A DNA stretch of 64,000 bases, taken from positions 1-64,000 of IMG/VR virus record IMGVR_UViG_3300028815_000061; one strand, given 5' to 3'. Below, in pieces: positions 1-8,232 of the stretch. The position numbers and the translations under genes are program-made. The notes beneath the pieces were generated by a model. That model was given only the letters and a program-made list of their open reading frames with translations, searched no databases and had not been told where the DNA came from. The stretch's first letter is position 1. Each line of letters opens with the position of its first letter. The DNA comes from a virus.

Positions 1-75
1 CGTGATGTAACGGAAAAGTACTTGGAGCTAACCGGCCAGTTTTTTAAGCAGTACACATTGGAGGATTACCTATGA
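1..75 (+). CDS. 3' end of an unidentified gene (partial)
   Basis: An open frame runs from the first base to a TGA at 73-75, giving 24 residues ending in LEDYL. Its stop overlaps the ATG of the next gene (ATGA), the usual spacing in this block. Too little is visible to assign a function. Confidence 0.6.
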   Translation, partial: RDVTEKYLELTGQFFKQYTLEDYL

Positions 76-329
76 CCAAGATCATGATGTCGGACGGGTG
101 GAACAAACCCGTACCAATCGAGATGGTCAAGACATCGACGAAGTATCTGGAAGATCAAATCGCTCGTGTTGGAGAACTGTACAACTTTGCGATGGAGCAC
201 GGCCAACCAAAAGGCGAGTACCTGAATACATCAGAGCAGCAGGACATAGACGCTCTGATCCACTGGCTCACCGAGATTCACGAGAAGGCCAAGCTAGATG
301 ACACGGTCATACTGGAGGTTGTCGAGTGA
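72..329 (+). CDS. Hypothetical protein, 85 aa
   Basis: ATG start with a strong GGAGGA site seven bases upstream and an ATGA overlap with the gene before. The protein is mixed-charge and soluble, with a helical look (TSTKYLEDQIARVGELYNF). No family recognised. It opens the first run of small co-directional early genes. The stop overlaps the GTG start of the next gene, suggesting coupled translation. Confidence 0.8.
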   Translation: MTKIMMSDGWNKPVPIEMVKTSTKYLEDQIARVGELYNFAMEHGQPKGEYLNTSEQQDIDALIHWLTEIHEKAKLDDTVILEVVE

Positions 330-550
330 GCCAAGAGCAACGCGGCATGTTCTGCCATACCAAGGTAGTCGTACGAATCGAACACGTGCAGTTCGCAGAT
401 GATCCGATTGACTGGGTGGATGTGGCTGATTTTATCCGGGCCATGCTATACAAGGGCCTTGGCAAAAGGCGAGATATCAAGCGCAGGTACATTCATGATA
501 TCCATATAAGCGATTACGAGGAGAGCAATGATAGTACCGGCACCACCTAA
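326..550 (+). CDS. Hypothetical protein, 74 aa
   Basis: GTG start overlapping the upstream stop (GTGA), with a GGAGG site six bases before it. The middle holds a beta-alpha pattern (KVVVRIEHVQFADD) and a basic stretch (KGLGKRRDIKRR), so nucleic-acid contact is possible but unproven. It overlaps the next gene by 23 bases. Function unknown. Confidence 0.75.
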   Translation: MSQEQRGMFCHTKVVVRIEHVQFADDPIDWVDVADFIRAMLYKGLGKRRDIKRRYIHDIHISDYEESNDSTGTT

Positions 551-806
551 GAAATACCTACAGGTAGAGGACCTGGTAGCAGGAGAGAAGTACTGGATTG
601 ACTCTGGTCTTGGCGGTGTGCATACCGTCATCTACGAGGGCAAGCCGGACGCCTGGCACAACTTCAAGAACACCAACCCGGAATGGCCAGACTTTTCGTT
701 GGCACCAGAACGGGTGCCAACTTCCATACACGTATGCTACGACAAGATAGACACCATAGAAGAATGGCTTGAGCTAGGAGGTAGCTGGCATGTCAACAGC
801 AGATAG
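528..806 (+). CDS. Hypothetical protein, 92 aa
   Basis: ATG start with a GAGGAGA site. Soluble, aromatic-rich protein with a C-terminal DTIEEWLELGGSW segment. No known domain recognised. It overlaps both neighbours by about 17-23 bases, so it is part of a translationally coupled early operon. Confidence 0.8.
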   Translation: MIVPAPPKKYLQVEDLVAGEKYWIDSGLGGVHTVIYEGKPDAWHNFKNTNPEWPDFSLAPERVPTSIHVCYDKIDTIEEWLELGGSWHVNSR

Positions 807-1080
807 CAACAAGGGGTGGACATTTACATTTAGGGTAGAGGATCAAGAAGATCCAGCGCGTGTCGTCGTGCTGGGCGAGGTAGGAAACGTCGAGGAGAAC
901 ACGTGGATGGATGAGGATGCCCTGTTCTACATGGACGATGACCATGCCATGCAGATAGCAAAGGATGCGCTCTTGGATCATCTCGACGAAGAGCTTGAGG
1001 CCTGGTGGATCGAGACCAGGGACTTTCACCCTGATGACCTGGTTGGTCTCAACGAATACGACATAGGAGTATGGCTATGA
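790..1080 (+). CDS. Acidic hypothetical protein, 96 aa
   Basis: ATG start behind a TAGGAGGT site. Strongly acidic (DEDALFYMDDDHAM, DHLDEELEAWW). Small acidic early phage proteins are sometimes DNA mimics or inhibitors of host enzymes, but nothing here proves that. The stop overlaps the next start. Confidence 0.8.
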   Translation: MSTADSNKGWTFTFRVEDQEDPARVVVLGEVGNVEENTWMDEDALFYMDDDHAMQIAKDALLDHLDEELEAWWIETRDFHPDDLVGLNEYDIGVWL

Positions 1081-1409
1081 GCCACTTGCAACCGCTAGTT
1101 AACGGGGAAATTGTGCGTATCAAGAGCGGCGGGATCGTGGCCGTTGGCCCGGTCATGTCTTGGTATGGCGAGTTCGTGCTCGATCAGGACGGCAGGATCA
1201 TTGGCGAGGAAGTGGCGGGGATAGAGATGTGGGATATCTTGCCCGGCCGGGAACGTGTCGAGTACCGGTACTGGAAAAGCATCGATCGCAAGCCGCACGA
1301 GGTAGAGAAATGGATACCTGAATGGCCAGGCAGATGGGAGCAGATATATCCACATACGCTGGAGGGCATGACAAGTGAACAGAGAAGAATTAAATCTGAA
1401 GGTGTTTGA
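1077..1409 (+). CDS. Hypothetical protein, 110 aa
   Basis: Of two nearby ATGs, the one at 1077 is chosen because it sits seven bases behind AGGAG and forms an ATGA overlap with the upstream stop; the one at 1071 is too close. The first half (NGEIVRIKSGGIVAVGPV) looks like a small beta-barrel, the second half is rich in Trp and Pro. No family recognised. Confidence 0.78.
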   Translation: MSHLQPLVNGEIVRIKSGGIVAVGPVMSWYGEFVLDQDGRIIGEEVAGIEMWDILPGRERVEYRYWKSIDRKPHEVEKWIPEWPGRWEQIYPHTLEGMTSEQRRIKSEGV

Positions 1410-1638
1410 GCGCTACTTCGGCCGTGAACCTGGCAAGGGCTCATGGTCAGAGGAGCATGACCAGAAGCAACTTAACCACATTGGCAAACTGGTCGACGTC
1501 TGGGAGGAGAGCCAGCCAAGGGATTCAGGCGAGGCCCTGGATCACGCGCGCGATATGAACCTGCTGACTGACCGGTACTATGTCTATGATGTGTACTGGT
1601 GCTACCAGGAAGTGGGTTGTGACCCAGTTCAGGCGTGA
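1375..1638 (+). CDS. Hypothetical protein, 87 aa
   Basis: GTG start with a GGAGGG site upstream; overlaps the preceding gene by 35 bases in another frame. Mainly helical, with a Tyr-rich C-terminal part (DRYYVYDVYWCYQEVG). Function unknown. Confidence 0.75.
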   Translation: MNREELNLKVFERYFGREPGKGSWSEEHDQKQLNHIGKLVDVWEESQPRDSGEALDHARDMNLLTDRYYVYDVYWCYQEVGCDPVQA

Positions 1639-1640
1639 CG

Positions 1641-1877
1641 ATGGCAATACACAGATATAGGAATCACCACATCGTCATCAAGCGAAACATGAGCGACGGG
1701 CTGCACTCTGTCCGGTACTGGCCCATTGATGGTAACGAGGAAGAGGACAGTGTCAGAGCAGGCGGATATGTGTCATATGAGTTCTGCCTAAACCTGGCAA
1801 AGGACAGAATAGACGAGTTCTATGACGACCTCGATATGCTAAGGAGTCAACAAGATGAAGAAATGTTTAACTTGTAA
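1641..1877 (+). CDS. Hypothetical protein, 78 aa
   Basis: ATG at 1641 is preferred over the in-frame GTG at 1635 because of AGG spacing. Reads as a short beta-sheet domain (HRYRNHHIVIKRN) followed by an acidic helical tail. No known domain. It overlaps the next gene by 23 bases. Confidence 0.72.
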   Translation: MAIHRYRNHHIVIKRNMSDGLHSVRYWPIDGNEEEDSVRAGGYVSYEFCLNLAKDRIDEFYDDLDMLRSQQDEEMFNL

Positions 1878-2091
1878 CAACATGGTCCCGGACGGTCGAG
1901 TACTTAGCAAGTGCGATGGATGCCTGGCCCTGTATTACTATGGCCGTGCGCTAGATCAAATTGTGGAAACGATTGACGAGGAATACCCTAACTTTACGCG
2001 CGTCAGCTTTGCGCGTATTCGTAAAATGGCAACAAGCGCAATCCAAGCAGTGCCAAGGCGCAAGGAGGAACAAGATGAAGCACAGGGTTAG
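1855..2091 (+). CDS. Small zinc-ribbon-like protein, 78 aa
   Basis: The N-terminus carries CLTC and, 12 residues on, CDGC, a CxxC...CxxC pair that probably binds zinc. The rest is helical with a basic C-terminal part (VPRRKEEQ). ATG start behind AAGGAG. Small zinc ribbons of this kind often bind nucleic acid or protein partners; the target here is unknown. Confidence 0.78.
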   Translation: MKKCLTCNNMVPDGRVLSKCDGCLALYYYGRALDQIVETIDEEYPNFTRVSFARIRKMATSAIQAVPRRKEEQDEAQG

Positions 2092-2710
2092 CGACAAATA
2101 CTATTGGGAGTTTAACGGTATTCCGATCGAGGGTATCGTCGAGTACGTAGGAGCACACGGCATAATCGCCAGTCGCTACGCACATCGGCGATGCAAGGAA
2201 ATACGGCAGGGGGACTGGGTCGATCTGAGCGAGTGGAGAGCCGCAAACGGATATCATGGTGAAGGCTACACATACTACAAGGACTTTGGCAGGGTTAACT
2301 CAAACTATGGACATCCAGAAGATTTGATTCATGTCTGCATGAACGCCGGATCTTGTTATCTTGGCCCGAGCGCAGACATGAAAAGGGCATACGTCAGCAT
2401 GAGCGGCGGTCCATTCGAGACGTTCTGGCCAGAGGATCTAGAACCAACAATGGAGTTACGAGAGGGAAGATACTGGAACTTCAGAATGGGCTGGGCAGAG
2501 GGAAATAATAGCGAGCATTACCTGATCAAAAGGCCGGTGTTCAAATTGAATCCAGATGCACGCTGCTTTTGGAAAGAGATCGATGCAATGGAAAGAGAAT
2601 TCGGAGATAGTTGGTATGACTTCTCCGTAGAAGATCGGCACCGCATGATGAACGAAAGGTTTAGCGTGCGAGATGTACAAGTTTCATGGGGTGAAAATGT
2701 TACCGAATAA
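2075..2710 (+). CDS. Hypothetical protein, 211 aa
   Basis: The ATG at 2075 follows AAGGAGG at ideal distance; the frame is open further upstream but without a ribosome site. Rich in Trp, Tyr and Gly, with no transmembrane segment or recognised motif. It overlaps its neighbours slightly at both ends. Function unknown. Confidence 0.78.
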   Translation: MKHRVSDKYYWEFNGIPIEGIVEYVGAHGIIASRYAHRRCKEIRQGDWVDLSEWRAANGYHGEGYTYYKDFGRVNSNYGHPEDLIHVCMNAGSCYLGPSADMKRAYVSMSGGPFETFWPEDLEPTMELREGRYWNFRMGWAEGNNSEHYLIKRPVFKLNPDARCFWKEIDAMEREFGDSWYDFSVEDRHRMMNERFSVRDVQVSWGENVTE

Positions 2711-2933
2711 AGTTACGGAGAAAATGCTCAAGACAATCTTGCGACGCACGGCTACCATGCTTGGTATTGAGCTAGAACTCCGGCACAACATGTATCGGAG
2801 ATTGGCAGTGTTCAAAGTAAATGGGCCTATGCTTACGCCAGGATACCTGAGCAACCGGGAGTTGTACACCTGGCTCAATGGTGTCTGGCTACAATCAGAC
2901 AAGAAGGAGTTATTCAATGGTAAAAGTGATTGA
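2697..2933 (+). CDS. Basic hypothetical protein, 78 aa
   Basis: ATG chosen for the GGGGTGAAA site directly upstream. Basic and helical at the N-terminus (TEKMLKTILRRTATM). No family recognised. The next gene starts inside its 3' end. Confidence 0.7.
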   Translation: MLPNKVTEKMLKTILRRTATMLGIELELRHNMYRRLAVFKVNGPMLTPGYLSNRELYTWLNGVWLQSDKKELFNGKSD

Positions 2934-3411
2934 TCGTCAGGACCTCATGCTAATCGAGTTTGAGGAAGTGGGTGACGGCACCAGGTACTACGTGGCAGTA
3001 GGTCGTTGGCCGATGAGCACTGATGTCTACGTAGCATTAGGTGGACGCTATGCACCGTACACAGGTGGTTTCTTCCCGGAAGGCGTGCTCATTCAGTTCA
3101 ATAAGCTCATCAACGACTGGGCAGCAGAGCAGGCCGGACCAGATTTCTACCATGCGCTGACCGATAGCGGTCCACGCTCAGGTTTTTACTGGTATATGGA
3201 CGGCAAGCAACGAGTGGAGCGGGACAAGGTTAACAAGTGGGACCTAACCGTGGCCTTTATCATTGCCTGGCTATACTGGCTGCACCCATCGCTAGTACAA
3301 AGCGAGCCAGCACTGAAAATTATCGGTGCAACATACCAAAGACATCACAAAGAGGCACGAGAAATACTGGTAGAGATTTACGAAGCTGTCGAACTAAGCC
3401 GACTGAAATAG
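2917..3411 (+). CDS. Hypothetical protein, 164 aa; last gene of the first early operon
   Basis: ATG at 2917 with an AAGGAG site. The middle holds a hydrophobic aromatic stretch (LTVAFIIAWLYWLH) that could be one membrane segment or a buried helix. It is followed at once by the terminator at 3427, so it closes this operon. Function unknown. Confidence 0.78.
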   Translation: MVKVIDRQDLMLIEFEEVGDGTRYYVAVGRWPMSTDVYVALGGRYAPYTGGFFPEGVLIQFNKLINDWAAEQAGPDFYHALTDSGPRSGFYWYMDGKQRVERDKVNKWDLTVAFIIAWLYWLHPSLVQSEPALKIIGATYQRHHKEAREILVEIYEAVELSRLK

Positions 3412-3426
3412 TACCAAGGTAATGTG

Positions 3427-3456
3427 AGGTGAGGCTTGCATGCCTCACCTTTTTCT
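3427..3456 (+). terminator. Rho-independent terminator
   Basis: Nine-base-pair perfect stem (AGGTGAGGC / GCCTCACCT) with a six-base loop TTGCAT, then TTTTTCTT. It lies 15 bases past the last stop of the first early operon. The loop doubles as the -35 box of the next promoter. Confidence 0.9.
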
Positions 3457-3464
3457 TATATAAT
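3436..3464 (+). promoter_or_regulatory. Sigma70-type promoter overlapping the terminator
   Basis: TTGCAT at 3436-3441 (exactly the terminator loop), 17-base spacer, consensus TATAAT at 3459-3464. The predicted start of transcription is near 3471. It would drive the second early operon beginning at 3502. Confidence 0.75.
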
Positions 3465-3469
3465 AAGTA

Positions 3470-3485
3470 TGGTACACCTGTACCA
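3470..3485 (+). promoter_or_regulatory. Operator-like palindrome at the transcription start
   Basis: TGGTACACCTGTACCA: two perfect seven-base arms around CC, centred just past the predicted +1 of the promoter. A dimeric repressor bound here would block initiation. The LexA-like protein encoded at 6169 is one candidate ligand, but this is inference. Confidence 0.6.
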
Positions 3486-3501
3486 CTGGAGTGTGTGAGT
3501 T

Positions 3502-3780
3502 ATGGCCAATCCAAAAAGCCCCATCGAGTGGCTTCACGACCGTATCGCCTACTGCGAGAACATTGAGGATCTCCGCAGCCATACCCTGGCCCTACTACTA
3601 ATGGTAGACAACGACCAGGTCCAGGACGTATACCAGGAAGAGATGGATCAAGATGGTTTCTTCGACGACTACGCAGATGAGCCATATGACGATGGCTCAG
3701 ACTCGATAGACGACAAGGAAACGTGGGATACAGCGATCGAGTACCATCTAAAAACAGTGCGGAGGAAACTGGGCCGATGA
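3502..3780 (+). CDS. Acidic hypothetical protein, 92 aa; first gene of the second early operon
   Basis: ATG start; GGAG lies ten bases upstream in a GGAGTGTGTGAGTT leader, similar to the leader of the primase gene at 9419. Very acidic central segment (DGFFDDYADEPYDDGSD). As first gene after the regulated promoter it should be strongly expressed. Function unknown. Confidence 0.8.
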   Translation: MANPKSPIEWLHDRIAYCENIEDLRSHTLALLLMVDNDQVQDVYQEEMDQDGFFDDYADEPYDDGSDSIDDKETWDTAIEYHLKTVRRKLGR

Positions 3781-4124
3781 CATGGCAAGTAAGCACAATC
3801 GTCGAGGGATATAGCAGCGATGGTATTGGGGAGATCGAGGTCCACGGGACGGTCATCTCCCCTGGTAAGGATGACCCAAGCATACATAGCCTGGACATCA
3901 AGGAGGCAGCGAGCTACATCAATTACTTGGAAGAGATAATGAGCAGAGTACTTGAAGCCCATATCCAAGTGTGCGGTAACGTTTTTCCGAATGACGAGGA
4001 TGACGAGAAATTCGAGAGCGCAATACAGGATATGGCAGAGGCATTATCGAGTGATGCGTGGACCCTGTTGAGGGCACATCAAGATAAGGAGACAAATAGC
4101 AATGGCGCAACTTCCAAAGTTTAA
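3777..4124 (+). CDS. Hypothetical protein, 115 aa
   Basis: ATG overlaps the upstream stop (ATGA), with a GGAGG site upstream. N-terminal beta-strands (TWQVSTIVEGYSSDGIGEIEVHG) then helices. No recognised family. It overlaps the next gene by 23 bases. Confidence 0.78.
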   Translation: MTWQVSTIVEGYSSDGIGEIEVHGTVISPGKDDPSIHSLDIKEAASYINYLEEIMSRVLEAHIQVCGNVFPNDEDDEKFESAIQDMAEALSSDAWTLLRAHQDKETNSNGATSKV

Positions 4125-5340
4125 GCCACAGGAAACACCGTTAGCGAATTACCAGCAAGGCGCAGTCAACTGGTCATTCATTGTTCTTAAATATGGCAAG
4201 CCACTGGGACCAGAGCAGAAACAATACGGTCCCTATTATACCTACAGCATTGATGTGTACTTGAATAACGAGTACATTCCCCATCGTTGGTACCCAAGTG
4301 TGGATGAACACAGAATCATACAGCTTGCTGGCGCTGCAAATGGGGCAAAGATGGCCGTCACCTATGTTGTGGACGGCCGATCCAAGGGATTGGTTGCATT
4401 GCACCAGGGTGGAGCGAAGATTGAGCGCGGCGAAGATGAAGTGGATACGTTGATCAATCAGGAGATTCAGGCGTTACAGAATCCAGCAGCGCAACAAGGA
4501 CCTATATCGAACGTGATCTTACCGCCCGAGCCTCCGCAGTTTCCGGCACCTGCTACGGCCCCTGCCCCACCAACCCCGCCGCAACCACAACAAGCGCAAC
4601 CACCAGTGGCGGTACCTCCTACACCACCACCGCAAAAGCAAGAACAAAAACCACCACAGCCACCACCCAAAAATGGCGGCAGTAATGGCAATAGGGAAGG
4701 GTGGGAACCGCCAACGCAAAGGGTGTACTATCCGCTAAAAGAGAATGCGGAGTACAACGACTTGATGGATGCTGTTCTTGCAGATTCGGAACACCTTCGC
4801 AAGAAAGCGCTTGAATCTGCAATGGAGTCTCTGAAAGAATACTTCCCGGCCAAGCCGACTAACCCACAAAAGCTGGAAATGTTGCGCCTGGCCATTGATT
4901 ACTCTGCCCCCTTAAACATGCACTTGCGTGACAAGACGTGGCACATGTGGTTAAAGCCGGGAGAACAATGGGTTCTTGGAAAGAAACCCTTATTGCCTGA
5001 CACCAAAGACAACGCTTTAGAGCTTATCAGGCAACTACACCCAGACGACTTCAGAGTTCCGACAGGCCTAATCAAGAAATGGCTAGAGTATGTCGCTGGA
5101 CCCATTGAGGATATCAAGGCCTGGCAACATGCCGGGAATATAGCCAAGTTACTTGGTGTCGACCGTGAAGTCATAATCAACGAGTTCGATGTCGAGCACC
5201 TGGTCACCCTGACCAAGGCTATTTGGATGTACGAAGAGGCAAAGGTCGAACTCGACAGTCGCAATGAGGCACTAAAGATAGTTGCGAAAGAGTACGGTCT
5301 GCCCGAAGAACTGATGGAGTTTGAGCCAGAGGATGAGTAA
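4102..5340 (+). CDS. Two-domain protein with proline-rich linker, 412 aa
   Basis: ATG with an AAGGAG site ten bases upstream. Residues about 1-125 form a beta-rich domain (YYTYSIDVYLNNEYIPHRWYPS), about 140-205 are a Pro/Gln/Ala-rich linker (PPTPPPQKQEQKPPQPPP), and about 210-412 are helical. The N-terminal domain could be an OB-fold of single-stranded-DNA-binding type given its place before replication genes, but I see no diagnostic motif. The linker is coded by repetitive C/A-rich DNA. Confidence 0.8.
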   Translation: MAQLPKFKPQETPLANYQQGAVNWSFIVLKYGKPLGPEQKQYGPYYTYSIDVYLNNEYIPHRWYPSVDEHRIIQLAGAANGAKMAVTYVVDGRSKGLVALHQGGAKIERGEDEVDTLINQEIQALQNPAAQQGPISNVILPPEPPQFPAPATAPAPPTPPQPQQAQPPVAVPPTPPPQKQEQKPPQPPPKNGGSNGNREGWEPPTQRVYYPLKENAEYNDLMDAVLADSEHLRKKALESAMESLKEYFPAKPTNPQKLEMLRLAIDYSAPLNMHLRDKTWHMWLKPGEQWVLGKKPLLPDTKDNALELIRQLHPDDFRVPTGLIKKWLEYVAGPIEDIKAWQHAGNIAKLLGVDREVIINEFDVEHLVTLTKAIWMYEEAKVELDSRNEALKIVAKEYGLPEELMEFEPEDE

Positions 5341-5974
5341 TAGTGATAGGGCGATCATCGTACCAGAGGTGATCGCCCTACACCAATCTGGTGCAAGGAT
5401 AACAAGCATCGGCCTACAGGTGGACGCCGATAAGCCATTGAGCTTCGAGGAGTGGGCCGACATTGGACCTGGTATAGGCAAAGGACAACGGGCCTATTCG
5501 TGGGCAGCAGGTGACTGGATAAACTACGGTATAGATAAGTACCCGGACATGTACACACAAGCAATGGATGCAACTGGCCTATCGCTAGGCAGGTTACGGA
5601 ATCTCAAATCGCTATGCGATCGTGTCCCTCATGGTGTTCGTAATCCGAACCTGACCATCAGTCATCATGAATCAGTTTCCCCGTTTCCAATACACTATCA
5701 AAAGCAACTGCTTGACCTGGCCGAAAAGTTCAGCATAGACCGTGATACATTCCGGGAACTGGTCAATGACATCAAGGACACGTTAGACCTGGAAAAACTA
5801 GAGGCAAGTAATGGCCAACTAGCTATCCAGAAAAAGAAAGTAACGACAGATGTCATCGTCGATAGGGCCAAGCATGTAGCCTCCGCCTGGCGCAAGGGCC
5901 AGGGGCAAATGAACATGACATTGCACCAGGCACTTGAGGACCTGGCGAATGTACTAGGAGTTGAAGATGAATAA
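5333..5974 (+). CDS. Hypothetical protein, 213 aa
   Basis: Best start is ATG at 5333, eight bases inside the previous gene. Contains a segment EWADIGPGIGKGQRAYSWAAGDWINYG and a helical C-terminal half. Phage proteins of this look are sometimes DNA-binding and linked to replication or partition; no motif is firm enough to assign it here. Confidence 0.75.
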   Translation: MSNSDRAIIVPEVIALHQSGARITSIGLQVDADKPLSFEEWADIGPGIGKGQRAYSWAAGDWINYGIDKYPDMYTQAMDATGLSLGRLRNLKSLCDRVPHGVRNPNLTISHHESVSPFPIHYQKQLLDLAEKFSIDRDTFRELVNDIKDTLDLEKLEASNGQLAIQKKKVTTDVIVDRAKHVASAWRKGQGQMNMTLHQALEDLANVLGVEDE

Positions 5975-6194
5975 GCCCATATACGGTAAGCCAATGGAGT
6001 TAAGGGGTGCCATAAGAAACCTACAAGATGCCGATAGATTGCAACGAGTAGCGTACATTCTACGAGACTGGGTTGAGTTAACCGACTGGTTGACAGAACA
6101 AGATGTCCCCGACAAGCACGAGGATGATGTCTGGATGTCAACGGTTGAAAGGGTCAAATGGCTAATAGATGTCAAGAAAATTAACACACAATGA
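5967..6194 (+). CDS. Hypothetical protein, 75 aa
   Basis: ATG at 5967 lies seven bases behind AGGAG and overlaps the preceding stop. Helical and charged (NLQDADRLQRVAYILRDWVELTDW). It overlaps the LexA-like gene by 26 bases, so the two are probably made together. Function unknown. Confidence 0.75.
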   Translation: MNKPIYGKPMELRGAIRNLQDADRLQRVAYILRDWVELTDWLTEQDVPDKHEDDVWMSTVERVKWLIDVKKINTQ

Positions 6195-6474
6195 CGATAT
6201 AGCTTTACTGAATTTTATACACACCTTCAGGAAAGTGAACCAGTACTCTCCTACTGTTCGCGAGATAAGAGATGAGTACTTGCTGTCCAGCAACAGTCCG
6301 GTAGTAAACAGGATAAACCGACTAATAGAACTAGGTTACCTTGAGCGTGTAAAAGGTATCATGCGAGGGATATTTATTACCACAAAAGGATACCGGGCGC
6401 TGAAAGAGCATGAAAGAAAGGTCGAGGAATCAACTGACAAATCAAAAAACTATTCCAATGTATGGGAGACATAG
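6169..6474 (+). CDS. LexA-type winged helix DNA-binding protein, 101 aa
   Basis: Residues about 10-70 match the LexA N-terminal winged helix: a first helix (LLNFIHTFRKVNQYSPTVRE), a recognition helix (SSNSPVVNRINRLIELGYL) and the wing (KGIMRGIFITTKGYRAL). There is no LexA peptidase domain; the tail is short and charged. Likely a small phage transcription regulator that binds an inverted repeat, possibly the operator at 3470. No strong ribosome site, so it may be translated by coupling. Confidence 0.8.
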   Translation: MSRKLTHNDDIALLNFIHTFRKVNQYSPTVREIRDEYLLSSNSPVVNRINRLIELGYLERVKGIMRGIFITTKGYRALKEHERKVEESTDKSKNYSNVWET

Positions 6475-7925
6475 TGGAAGAATACGGGTACGAATTCTCA
6501 CCATATAGAAACTGGTTCGTTGTCCGTGGAAAGGACAGGTGCACGACAAGGGTGAGATACGATATGGAAAACTTTTGTTGGTATATCCAGTTCGATTCTG
6601 TGGGATGGCATACGAGACACCCAGTTTCAAGCCATGTAAGAGAAGTGAGCGAGGTAGTGTATCCATACGACACCTACAATCTCACGAGGCTCATCGCTGA
6701 TGCGCTAATGCACAACTGGCAACCCAACAGGAAGAGATATAACGAGGATGGCACTCGAAACACAAAATACTGGTATGGGGTTAGAGACTGGGCGAAAGAG
6801 CAGACAGCCAAGGCAATATATACCAGGGTCAGAGAGCAATGGGAGAGAATATTTAATGACTTGTATGAGCCAAGGTATCTTCTCGCGCTAAAGTCAGTGT
6901 ATGTAAACACTAATAGGCACCTGCATCCTGTCATGTCGGGAGTGCTGCATTCATCTTCCCCAGTGTTGTGGGAGGATGTCATCAAGTATCGTGCAGCAGC
7001 ACATGCTATGTCGTTCTGGGAAGATTCGTGGACTAGACCTAATCAAAGTAACTGGACGTCAACAGCATATGCCACACGTGTTGGAGGGCTTGGCCGGTCC
7101 AAAAGAAGGACTATCATGAATTTGCCATATCCGATGTCAAATACTCTGGTCAGCAACTTGAGATGGATTCATCTCGACCGGCCAATATTCGATCGCATCG
7201 AGCTATCCTGGGCATGCGCCTTGTTCAGATCATTCGTGCGAGAATTTCCAGTAGACTTTAGCGATGTCGATCATCTAAAGCATGCCACGAGAGAAGATAT
7301 CTCCAGGGCAGTGGACAAGTTGTCGAAGTACTACGATGCCGAACTTGGATACAGGCCAACAAGATCGAAAACTTTGATAGATATGGCAGACTTTATACGC
7401 GATGGGGCCAGATACGACATGCGTGTCATTACTGGATCTGATACGGTCAATTCGGCCATGAAGAAATCGGTTGACATTCACAGGGGAATGGCCAGGCAGG
7501 ATGACATATATCGCATGCTAAACGCATACAAAGCTCAACAAATCGATCCAAGCACCGAAACAAAGAAGCCACCGATCGATTTACTGGACGATGACTGCAT
7601 TAGGTTCTTGTCCACGGTAGAGGAGGTGTGGGCGGAAGGTGCGCTAATGAATCACTGCATAGACTCCTACGCAGACAGTGCGGTACGTGGTTTCTACTAC
7701 ATCTTTCACATTGATTACCAAGGAGAGAGTGCGACAGCAGCGGTAGAGAATAGCGGCCGATATGTCCAGTGCCTTGGGCCATACAATCGAGTAAACAAGG
7801 CGTCTGAGTATGGCCAGGCAGTGCTAAGTAGATGGATGAAGGGGTTCGCTCACCCACCTAGCTCTGTCAACTTTAACACACACTGGGTAGAGGATGCGGC
7901 TCTAGCATTACCACAAGGAGTGTAA
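6462..7925 (+). CDS. PcfJ-like protein, 487 aa
   Basis: The C-terminal part (about residues 380-460) has the pattern of PcfJ-like proteins: VEEVWAEGALMNHCIDSYAD, then FYYIFHID, then ATAAVEN and YVQCLGPYNRVNKAS. PcfJ is known from conjugative plasmid pCF10 and occurs in phages and mobile elements; its biochemical role is not settled. The N-terminal 380 residues are rich in Trp, Arg and Tyr and match nothing I know. It starts 13 bases inside the LexA-like gene. Confidence 0.75.
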   Translation: MGDIVEEYGYEFSPYRNWFVVRGKDRCTTRVRYDMENFCWYIQFDSVGWHTRHPVSSHVREVSEVVYPYDTYNLTRLIADALMHNWQPNRKRYNEDGTRNTKYWYGVRDWAKEQTAKAIYTRVREQWERIFNDLYEPRYLLALKSVYVNTNRHLHPVMSGVLHSSSPVLWEDVIKYRAAAHAMSFWEDSWTRPNQSNWTSTAYATRVGGLGRSKRRTIMNLPYPMSNTLVSNLRWIHLDRPIFDRIELSWACALFRSFVREFPVDFSDVDHLKHATREDISRAVDKLSKYYDAELGYRPTRSKTLIDMADFIRDGARYDMRVITGSDTVNSAMKKSVDIHRGMARQDDIYRMLNAYKAQQIDPSTETKKPPIDLLDDDCIRFLSTVEEVWAEGALMNHCIDSYADSAVRGFYYIFHIDYQGESATAAVENSGRYVQCLGPYNRVNKASEYGQAVLSRWMKGFAHPPSSVNFNTHWVEDAALALPQGV

Positions 7926-7931
7926 CATTAC

Positions 7932-8192
7932 ATGGAAAAGATAAAGACATTGAGCAATAGCCAGAGAGCGGCACTTAATACACGTAAGTTTAAGTACCAA
8001 TGCAAGGACGATGGTAGCAATTGGGAATGGTACGACATTAGTAATCCTGATGGATTGGTCAGGATGTACAACCGTTTGTATGCCGCATACATAAAACCAA
8101 ATGACATCGTCCAGGCTATGAAGAAGGGCTTGGAAGCAAGGACACCATTCGCACGGTTCCGGGCAGTTCCTATTGACGGAGAAAAAAGCTAG
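7932..8192 (+). CDS. Hypothetical protein, 86 aa
   Basis: ATG start; AAGGAG lies upstream at a long spacing. Basic N-terminus (NSQRAALNTRKFKYQ). It lies directly before the replication initiator and may serve the same operon. No family recognised. Confidence 0.75.
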   Translation: MEKIKTLSNSQRAALNTRKFKYQCKDDGSNWEWYDISNPDGLVRMYNRLYAAYIKPNDIVQAMKKGLEARTPFARFRAVPIDGEKS

Positions 8193-8232
8193 TGCTAGTA
8201 TCTTTGATGGGCACGGCGTAAAGGAGAATAGT

